Shown one piece after another: positions 6,208-11,430 of a stretch of DNA of 11,430 bases; the first letter of the stretch is position 1, and every line of letters starts with the position of its first letter. The DNA is from JBBQKF01 sp038326615. GTDB lineage: Bacteria > Bacillota > Clostridia > Saccharofermentanales > UBA5734. The DNA is taken from contig JBBQKF010000091.1 of the NCBI GenBank assembly GCA_038326615.1, positions 1-11,430 on the forward strand. The letters run 5' to 3'. The notes under the pieces were generated by a model. That model had not been told where the DNA came from, ran no database searches, and saw only the letters and a list, made by a program, of their open reading frames with translations. The translations under genes and the position numbers were made by a program.

Positions 6208-6699
6208 TTATACGTTCATACTTTGATCACCGCGTTCGATAGCAATTTGTCCTGTTCTTACAACTTCCAAAATTTCATAATCCTGAAGTAATTCCATCAT
6301 TGCCTGTACTTTAATTTCGGCACCTGACAATTCAATTGTTATAGTTGTAAGTGAGATGTCAACAATGTGAGCACGGAAAATTTCAACAATTTGTAAAACT
6401 CCTGCTCTATTGCTTGAGTCGGTTTTTACTTTGATAAATACCAACTGTCTTGAAAAATATGATGAATCTTGAAGATGCTTGACAATAAGTACATCTGGGA
6501 GTTTATGAAGCTGTTTGGTAATCTGCGCTACAAGGTATTCATCACCCAAAACAACAATAGTAATTCTTGAAATCTCGGGATTTTGTGTTGTACCGACTGC
6601 AAGACTCTCGATATTAAAGCCTCTGCGTGAGAAAAGTCCTGCAACTCTTGACAAAACTCCGGCTCGGTTCTCAACTAAAATAGATAAAGTGTGCTGCAT
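6208..6699 (-). CDS. ilvH: Acetolactate synthase small (regulatory) subunit
   Basis: Regulatory subunit of acetohydroxyacid synthase, the first common enzyme of branched-chain amino acid synthesis; it stimulates the catalytic subunit IlvB and confers valine feedback inhibition. It is 163 aa, the usual length. The N-terminal ACT domain (about 4-76) has the effector-loop motif ENRAGVLSRVAGLFSRRGFNI (10-30) and ESLAVG; a second ACT-like domain follows, ending in the family motif EVVRTGQIAIERG (145-157). An AGGAG site (6706-6710) is 6 nt from the ATG. The catalytic subunit gene, normally directly upstream, is absent: upstream lie a promoter, two terminators and an unrelated gene. ilvH therefore starts its own transcript with ilvC. 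Feedback inhibition by valine is inferred from the family. Confidence 0.96.
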   Translation of the reverse strand: MQHTLSILVENRAGVLSRVAGLFSRRGFNIESLAVGTTQNPEISRITIVVLGDEYLVAQITKQLHKLPDVLIVKHLQDSSYFSRQLVFIKVKTDSSNRAGVLQIVEIFRAHIVDISLTTITIELSGAEIKVQAMMELLQDYEILEVVRTGQIAIERGDQSMNV

Positions 6700-6768
6700 T
6701 ATTATCTCCTTTCTGATGACAAATTATTTATTGAAAGTATTTATCATAACCAAAAATTTCTTGTGTTT

Positions 6769-6796
6769 ATTATAAATTATCACGAAAAACTATCAA
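6769..6796 (-). promoter_or_regulatory. Promoter of ilvHC
   Basis: On the minus strand, TTGATA (6796-6791, five of six matches) and a perfect TATAAT (6774-6769) are separated by 16 nt. The predicted start, near 6762, gives a leader of about 60 nt before ilvH. That is too short for a T-box or a leader-peptide attenuator, and I see neither. A second TTGATA lies directly upstream (6802-6797). The rest of the 345-nt gap to the next gene holds the two terminator hairpins at 6965-7038 and otherwise plain A+T-rich DNA. Confidence 0.65.
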
Positions 6797-6957
6797 TATC
6801 AAGGAAAAATGAAATAATGTCGTAAAACGACCATAAAATTTCTCATTATACATTGTTACTATGTCTGGGTTGACTATTCAAAATCGTAATTTATACTCAT
6901 ACTTCAAAAATATCAAATGAAATTCACAACTATAAATTTTATATAAAATTTATACAA

Positions 6958-6994
6958 CAAAACAAAGCTCTCCGAATAAATATCCAGAGAGCTT
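6958..6994 (-). terminator. Second terminator hairpin after the P-loop gene
   Basis: AAGCTCTC (6965-6972) pairs with GAGAGCTT (6987-6994), an 8-bp stem with a 14-nt loop. On the minus strand it is followed by TTGTTTTGTTG, a loose U-tract. It lies after a stronger terminator and probably catches readthrough before the ilvH promoter. Confidence 0.6.
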
Positions 6995-7012
6995 AGTACG
7001 AGTATTTAAAAT

Positions 7013-7038
7013 AAAAAAAAGTCGAGTTAATACTCGGC
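7013..7038 (-). terminator. Intrinsic terminator of the P-loop gene
   Basis: On the minus strand GCCGAGT and ACTCGAC (7038-7032 and 7027-7021) form a 7-bp stem with one mismatch and a tetraloop, followed by eight T (7020-7013). It sits directly behind the stop codon of the minus-strand gene at 7045. Confidence 0.85.
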
Positions 7039-7044
7039 TAACGC

Positions 7045-7458
7045 TTATTGGCAATATTTTTTTACTTCATCAGGAATCATAGAAGGTTCCTCGCTTAATA
7101 TTATTGTAAAATTTACATTGTTTGCATCAGCAAATGGTTCAAGCACTGAAAGGAAAGATGAGAACTCTTGATTGTCGTCAACACCAGTAATTTTGCGGAT
7201 GCTGTCAACATAAATGTCTGTTAAATCATAGTCTTTAGCACAAATTCCTGCAATAAAACTGAAAAACTCCCTGTATCCGGATATCGGATAATCATTAATA
7301 TCAATCAGGCGGATTTGAGGTTTGATCTGGGTTTCTAATCTTTTGCCTCTGACGATGCACACAACATCCTTTGATGAGTCTCCTGCCTGTATGTTCATGT
7401 CATCAACTAGTCTGGCTGTTTTTCCTGCGCCCTTAAGGCCAACAATTAATTTTATCAT
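7045..7458 (-). CDS. Small P-loop NTPase-like protein of unknown function
   Basis: I do not recognise a named family. The protein is 137 aa and soluble. It starts with a strand and a clear Walker A motif, GLKGAGKT (7-14). A hydrophobic strand ending in acid, DIYVDS (81-86), is a candidate Walker B, and FTIILSEE (117-124) looks like a following core strand ending near the C-terminus. DVVCIVRGKRL (31-41) may be another strand and RLIDINDYPISGYREF (50-65) a less regular segment. It is short for an NTPase and may be a minimal Rad55/RecA-like or kinase-like fold. An AAGGGGG site (about 7466-7472) lies 8 nt or so before the ATG. It is transcribed alone: rsmA diverges from it upstream and two terminators follow. 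A real gene, as length, start site and terminator agree; binding of ATP or GTP is inference. Confidence 0.8.
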   Translation of the reverse strand: MIKLIVGLKGAGKTARLVDDMNIQAGDSSKDVVCIVRGKRLETQIKPQIRLIDINDYPISGYREFFSFIAGICAKDYDLTDIYVDSIRKITGVDDNQEFSSFLSVLEPFADANNVNFTIILSEEPSMIPDEVKKYCQ

Positions 7459-7710
7459 GGGCTTATCCCCCTTAATTTAAATTTGTAATAATTTGTCTAA
7501 TTACTACACCTATATTCTACAATACTTTAGATGAAAAATGAATAGTAAATTGTAAAATTGTCTTGGATTTTGTACCAAATATATCGATGAAAACTTGTGT
7601 GATTTTCCAAATTTACAGAAATATAAATTTGTAGATAAATTTAATTGAAGCATATGTTACGGATTTATCTTTAAAATGAGGTGCGGTTTGTATCCAAATA
7701 GCCCTTTATG

Positions 7711-7719
7711 TGGTATAAC
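7711..7719 (+). promoter_or_regulatory. Extended -10 promoter candidate for rsmA
   Basis: TGG followed by TATAAC (7714-7719) fits an extended -10 element; no good -35 lies at the right distance (TTGTAT at 7688 is 20 nt away). Transcription would start near 7726, about 30 nt before the ATG. The divergent gap 7459-7757 holds no other feature I can support. Confidence 0.4.
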
Positions 7720-7757
7720 TAGTGTTGGATTATTTAATTTGGGGGAAGACAATAGTA

Positions 7758-8630
7758 ATGAATATCGAACAAACAAAGCAATATATAGAAAAGTATCATT
7801 TATCGCTATCAAAATCACTAGGCCAGAACTTTCTTATTAATGAAGATAAATTGCAAGAAATAGTTATTGAATCAGAAATAACAAAAGAAGATCTGATTAT
7901 TGAAGTAGGGCCGGGAATTGGAACACTGTCAACATATATGGCTCCTTTATGTGGAAAGCTAATTCTAATAGAAATTGATTCCCAGCTAATACCAGTATTA
8001 AACGATGTATTTGATGAAAGCAAAAATGTCGAGATATTGCATGGTGATGCTCTTGTCGTTGATTATAAGAAACTATGCGAGGAAAATATTAATGAAAACC
8101 CTTCTTTGAAAAAAATCAAGGTCATAGCAAACCTTCCTTATTATATTACTACTCCAATCATAACCAAACTTTTGATGGAAATACCTGACTGCGAACGAAT
8201 GGTATTTACAATCCAAAAAGAAGCCGCTGACAGAATAATGAGTCCGGTAAGAAAAAAGGAATATGGCATTTTGTCAGTTCTTGCACAATTTTATGCAATC
8301 CCTTCAATTGCCGATTTGATTTTACCAAATTGCTTTTTACCGCAGCCAACAGTTATATCTTGCATCCTTGTGATGAAGCGTAGAGAAGGCCTCCCCGAAA
8401 AGAGGGAATCACTTTCACATTTCCTTCGAATTGTACAAGCTTCCTTCAATCAACGAAGAAAAACTCTTATGAATTCTCTTGGTGGGTCAGGGTTTGTTCC
8501 TGGGGGTAAAGCAGGCCTTGAAGTAATACTTAACACAGAAAATATATCTTTAAAATGCAGAGCAGAAGAGCTTACTTATCTTCAGTTTCTTGCAATAAGT
8601 GAGAAAATCATCGTAATGCAACAAAGTTAA
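7758..8630 (+). CDS. rsmA: 16S rRNA (adenine1518-N6/adenine1519-N6)-dimethyltransferase
   Basis: RsmA/KsgA uses S-adenosylmethionine to dimethylate two adjacent adenines in the loop of 16S rRNA helix 45 late in 30S assembly; its loss gives kasugamycin resistance. It is 290 aa, slightly long because of a short insertion near 105-120. Motifs appear in family order: SLGQNFL (20-26), the SAM motif EVGPGIGTLS (49-58), acidic IEID (71-74) contacting the ribose, HGDA (95-98), the catalytic NLPYYITTPI (125-134), and FNQRRKTL (230-237) in the C-terminal helical domain. I chose the ATG at 7758: GGGGGAAG (7740-7747) lies about 11 nt upstream, and the LGQNFL motif then falls at the usual distance from the N-terminus. 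The in-frame GTG at 7722 would put the site inside the gene. It stands alone here. Confidence 0.97.
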   Translation: MNIEQTKQYIEKYHLSLSKSLGQNFLINEDKLQEIVIESEITKEDLIIEVGPGIGTLSTYMAPLCGKLILIEIDSQLIPVLNDVFDESKNVEILHGDALVVDYKKLCEENINENPSLKKIKVIANLPYYITTPIITKLLMEIPDCERMVFTIQKEAADRIMSPVRKKEYGILSVLAQFYAIPSIADLILPNCFLPQPTVISCILVMKRREGLPEKRESLSHFLRIVQASFNQRRKTLMNSLGGSGFVPGGKAGLEVILNTENISLKCRAEELTYLQFLAISEKIIVMQQS

Positions 8631-9232
8631 ATATTGAGTTAGTAAATTATAAAGAAAATTAAAATGTCTAAAGTATTCTGGGATATCTATACATGATAAA
8701 AGTGTTTGAATTCATTAGATATTGGGCCAAGCCAGCAATCTACAACTTGAAATCTTCTAAAGTCCAGATTCGAACAACATCTAGTTAATTGAAAAAAGAA
8801 AAAGCATGCTTTTGACACTCAAACCATTATTTATTCTTATTATTTAGGTTGATAATTCATGCTGATTATAAGGCTTTTATTTGAGAAATTTGTTCATTAT
8901 TTCTAGTAAAGATGTATATAAAAGGCTATTTGCTCAATATAAAAATATTCAAATATTTCTATCGGAATGAATAATATGCATTTAAATATTTCAAAAAACA
9001 CAGATATTAATCGTCAAAATTGAAAAATAATTGCAAAAATGAATTTTAAGTATTTCAATATTTCAAAAATTCTGTTATTATGTTAATGGATTTCTTAGGG
9101 AGTAATTTAGAAAATTCGATTTTTTACACTTGATTAAGCATTTTGACATAAAGTTATATGTAATGTACAAAATTCAGCAAAAAACATTAAAAATATTTTA
9201 CTTTGTTTTATTGTAAAAATGCATAATTGGGT
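8631..9232. other. Long A+T-rich gap before pckG, no gene seen
   Basis: About 600 nt without a supported ORF or RNA gene. A small palindrome, AAAAGCATGCTTTT (8800-8813), could fold as a 5-bp hairpin but makes a poor terminator for rsmA. The 13-mer AATATTTCAAAAA occurs exactly at 8985-8997 and 9057-9069, which in such A+T-rich DNA may be chance. TTGACA occurs at 9143-9148, but the sequence 17 nt on (TACAAA) is a weak -10. The length before a highly expressed-looking metabolic gene leaves room for regulation I cannot identify. Confidence 0.5.
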
Positions 9233-9260
9233 TTTACAAATTTTAACTTTGTGTTAGAAT
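9233..9260 (+). promoter_or_regulatory. Promoter of pckG
   Basis: TTTACA (9233-9238) and TAGAAT (9255-9260) are spaced by 16 nt, and a TG one base before the -10 makes it an extended -10. The start would be near 9267, giving a leader of about 95 nt. AGGA at 9352-9355, 6 nt before the ATG, with a further GGAAAGG upstream, is the ribosome binding site. Confidence 0.6.
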
Positions 9261-9361
9261 AGATAATGGCGAAGGATAGCAATTATATACTTAACTGCAC
9301 AATTTGCCACATAATTAAGTTGTAATAATAAATTTTATAAGAAGGAAAGGTAGGAACAAAC

Positions 9362-11134
9362 ATGATTTGTACTAACAAAAATGTCAACAAATGGATTGAA
9401 GAAATGGCTGCTCTCACTAAGCCTGACCAAATCGTATGGATTGATGGTTCAGAAGAAGAGATGATTCGTCTGCAAAATGAATCAGTAGCTGCAGGAGAAA
9501 TGTCAAGATTAAATGAAGAGACTCTCCCAGGCTGTTTTTATCACAGAACTGCTAAAAATGACGTTGCTCGTGTTGAACACAGAACGTTCATATGTGCACC
9601 AACAAAAGAAGAAGCTGGCCCAACTAATAACTGGATGGAACCCGCAGAAGCTTACAAAATGATGGAGGAACTTTTTGACGGGGCAATGAAAGGCCGTACA
9701 ATGTACGTTATACCTTACTCAATGGGACCTGTCGGATCACCTTTATCAAAAATCGGAATCGAACTTTCTGATAGTAGATACGTTGTTTTAAACATGAGAA
9801 TAATGACACGTATGGGTGAAGTAGTTCTTAAGCAACTTGGAGACAGCGATGATTTTGTTCGTTGTTTACATGGTAAAGCAGATATCGATGAAGAAAAGCG
9901 CTATATCATGCACTTCCCTCAGGACAATGCTATCTGGTCAATCAATTCAGGATACGGCGGAAATGTTTTACTTGGAAAGAAATGTTTTGCACTTCGTATT
10001 GCATCTTACCTAGCTAAAAAAGAAGGTTGGATGGCTGAACATATGCTTATCCTCGGAATTGAAGATCCAGCCGGAAAAACACACTACATTACTGGTGCTT
10101 TCCCATCAGCATGCGGAAAGACAAACCTTGCAATGCTTATTCCTCCTGCCTATGCAAAAGGATATAAAGTTTATACAGTCGGTGACGATATTGCATGGAT
10201 GCGTCCAGGCGATGACGGAAGACTATATGCAATTAATCCTGAAGCTGGATTCTTTGGTGTTGCTCCAGGAACAAGCATGGAATCAAATCCAAATGCTCTA
10301 ATTACAACCCTCAAGAACACAATTTTCACAAATGTTGCATTAACAGACGACAAAAAAGTATGGTGGGAAGGAATGGGCGTACCTGCTCCTGCACACGCTA
10401 TTGACTGGCTTGGAAGAGACTGGACACCTGCAACAGTTGATGCTGACGGAAATAAAGTTAAAGCAGCACATCCAAACAGTCGTTTCACAGCTCCTGCATC
10501 ACAATGTCCATGCATTTCACCTGTATGGGAAAAAGAAGCCGGAGTTCCTATCACAGCAATTCTCTTCGGTGGTCGTCGTGCTAAAACCGCTCCACTCGTT
10601 TATCAGTCATTTGACTGGAACCACGGTGTATTCGTTGGTGCAACAATGGCTTCAGAAACAACAGCAGCAGCAGCTGGTGCAGTAGGAGTTGTCCGTCGTG
10701 ATCCAATGGCAATGCTACCTTTCATCGGCTATAACGTTGGCGATTACTTCCAGCACTGGGTTGATATGGGCAAGAAAATTACAAATCAACCTAAGATATT
10801 CAATGTTAACTGGTTTAGAACTAACGAAAACGGCAAGTTCTTATGGCCAGGTTATGGCGATAACTTTCGTGTATTGAAGTGGATTGTTGATCGTTGCGAA
10901 GGCAAAGTTGATGCTGTTAAAACCCCAATCGGATTCATTCCAAAAGCTGAAGATATAGATGTAGAAGGATTGGACAACTTCACAACAGCAGATGTTGCTA
11001 ATCTTCTTACAATCGAAGAAGATGTATGGAAAGAAGAAATCAAAGGAATGGAAGAACACTTTGCAAAATTTGACCGTTTACCAAAAGAAATGAACGATGA
11101 ACTCGTTGCTCTTAAAGGTAGATTTGGATTTTAA
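9362..11134 (+). CDS. pckG: Phosphoenolpyruvate carboxykinase (GTP)
   Basis: Cytoplasmic enzyme interconverting oxaloacetate + GTP and PEP + GDP + CO2. Depending on diet it serves gluconeogenesis or, in several fermentative clostridia, CO2 fixation from PEP toward oxaloacetate and malate. It is 590 aa, the normal GTP-type length. Seen in order: substrate-binding Arg70 (ARVEHRTF), YGG (198-200), GKK (205-207) and His227 (AEHM) as metal ligands, the P-loop FPSACGKTN (247-255) with the reactive Cys251 typical of the GTP class, GDDIAWM (274-280), NSRFTAP (372-378), and FGGRRAKTAPLVYQ (402-415) with its two arginines. These features differ from ATP-type PckA. It is monocistronic, with its own promoter and terminator. 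Codons look more optimised than in its neighbours, which suggests high expression. Confidence 0.98.
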   Translation: MICTNKNVNKWIEEMAALTKPDQIVWIDGSEEEMIRLQNESVAAGEMSRLNEETLPGCFYHRTAKNDVARVEHRTFICAPTKEEAGPTNNWMEPAEAYKMMEELFDGAMKGRTMYVIPYSMGPVGSPLSKIGIELSDSRYVVLNMRIMTRMGEVVLKQLGDSDDFVRCLHGKADIDEEKRYIMHFPQDNAIWSINSGYGGNVLLGKKCFALRIASYLAKKEGWMAEHMLILGIEDPAGKTHYITGAFPSACGKTNLAMLIPPAYAKGYKVYTVGDDIAWMRPGDDGRLYAINPEAGFFGVAPGTSMESNPNALITTLKNTIFTNVALTDDKKVWWEGMGVPAPAHAIDWLGRDWTPATVDADGNKVKAAHPNSRFTAPASQCPCISPVWEKEAGVPITAILFGGRRAKTAPLVYQSFDWNHGVFVGATMASETTAAAAGAVGVVRRDPMAMLPFIGYNVGDYFQHWVDMGKKITNQPKIFNVNWFRTNENGKFLWPGYGDNFRVLKWIVDRCEGKVDAVKTPIGFIPKAEDIDVEGLDNFTTADVANLLTIEEDVWKEEIKGMEEHFAKFDRLPKEMNDELVALKGRFGF

Positions 11135-11222
11135 TTTATTAAAATTTTTAGGCGTTGCAAAGATGTAAAAAATATCCTTTGAGATTTCTAATTTACTTGT
11201 TTTTCTTGAAAAGTAAAAATTT

Positions 11223-11262
11223 AAATTACGGACAAATTAATTTTTGTCCGTAATTTTTTTTT
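11223..11262 (+). terminator. Intrinsic terminator of pckG
   Basis: AAATTACGGACAAA (11223-11236) and its exact complement (11243-11256) form a 14-bp stem with a 6-nt loop, running straight into a T-run (to 11262). It lies about 90 nt after the pckG stop codon. Confidence 0.92.
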
Positions 11263-11305
11263 GCACTTAATTTATTGAATGATTCATCATAAAATAGTAA
11301 TAGAG

Positions 11306-11329
11306 ATATTATTAGAAATATTATTAGAA
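11306..11329. repeat. Two copies of a 12-bp repeat
   Basis: ATATTATTAGAA occurs twice in direct succession (11306-11317 and 11318-11329). It belongs to a C-poor, A/T/G stretch rich in TAGAA that leads into the 13-bp array next to it. Confidence 0.8.
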
Positions 11330-11368
11330 ATAGAAGCAGAAACAAAAATTTGAAATGAAACTAGAAAT

Positions 11369-11430
11369 AGAATTAGTTAATAGAATTAGTTAATAGAATT
11401 AGTTAATAGAATTAGTTAATAGAACTAGAA
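11369..11430. repeat. 13-bp tandem repeat running off the window
   Basis: AGAATTAGTTAAT is repeated four times exactly (11369-11420), followed by a degenerate start of a fifth copy that reaches the window end, so the true length is unknown. Each unit contains the near-palindrome ATTAGTTAAT. Since 13 is not a multiple of three it cannot encode a peptide repeat in one frame. It is intergenic, after the pckG terminator. No spacers, so not CRISPR. Confidence 0.93.

Noticed and set aside
6700..6990. T-box leader for ilvH
   Set aside because: No match to the conserved T-box sequence on the minus strand, no antiterminator/terminator pair, and the predicted leader is only about 60 nt.
7722..7757. 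GTG at 7722 as the rsmA start
   Set aside because: It would put the purine-rich ribosome binding site inside the gene, and the extra 12 residues are not typical of the family.
8735..8790. tRNA or tRNA remnant, because ATTCGAAC resembles a T-loop
   Set aside because: The flanking bases do not pair into a T-stem on either strand and no other tRNA arm can be drawn.
9100..9120. CodY box upstream of pckG
   Set aside because: Only the right half (GAAAATT) matches; the left half does not, and such half-sites are common in A+T-rich DNA.
10171..10554. 127-codon minus-strand ORF inside pckG
   Set aside because: It lies opposite the conserved PEP carboxykinase core and its composition follows from the pckG codons.

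Overview
This is chromosomal DNA from a low-GC Gram-positive bacterium, most likely a member of the Clostridia. The evidence is the strong A+T bias, AGGAGG-type ribosome binding sites, A+T-rich -10/-35 promoters and intrinsic terminators. The gene set also fits: a clostridial-type class I KARI, GTP-dependent PEP carboxykinase, a zinc-less MsrB of the MsrAB type, and a YdaE-type sugar isomerase. Nothing in the sequence fixes genus or species. No transposase, integrase, phage, CRISPR, defence or toxin gene is visible.

Layout, left to right. (1) 191-3044, minus strand: a three-gene sugar operon read in the order D-lyxose/mannose-type ketol-isomerase, mannitol-1-phosphate 5-dehydrogenase family enzyme, PfkB sugar kinase. 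(2) 3045-3695: a divergent intergenic region. It holds about 15 tandem 12-bp units (3193-3375), a LacI/CcpA-type palindrome (3503-3518) and a good minus-strand promoter (3555-3583), so the sugar operon probably has a leader of about 500 nt that includes the repeat array. (3) 3696-4789, plus strand: a hotdog-fold acyl-CoA thioesterase, then msrB, preceded by a short in-frame leader ORF. (4) 4971-5015: a bidirectional terminator. (5) 5102-6699, minus strand: ilvH-ilvC of branched-chain amino acid synthesis, with a promoter at 6769-6796 and no ilvB in the window. (6) 7045-7458, minus strand: a small P-loop protein of unknown function with two terminator hairpins after it. (7) 7758-8630, plus strand: rsmA/ksgA. 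(8) 8631-9361: a long A+T-rich gap ending in the pckG promoter. (9) 9362-11134, plus strand: pckG with a strong terminator. (10) 11306-11430: short tandem repeats running off the window edge.

Most genes are ordinary central metabolism, translation and repair. The isomerase, polyol-phosphate dehydrogenase and kinase could together feed mannose/fructose/mannitol, or lyxose/xylulose/pentitol, carbon into ketose phosphates; pckG links PEP and oxaloacetate. The least ordinary DNA is the repeat array. On the minus strand nearly every unit reads as a complete mini-ORF (ATG AAA GTT stop), and it lies in a 233-nt stretch with no G on the plus strand. I do not see a convincing new multi-gene system. 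The repeat-bearing leader of the sugar operon is the best candidate for something undescribed.
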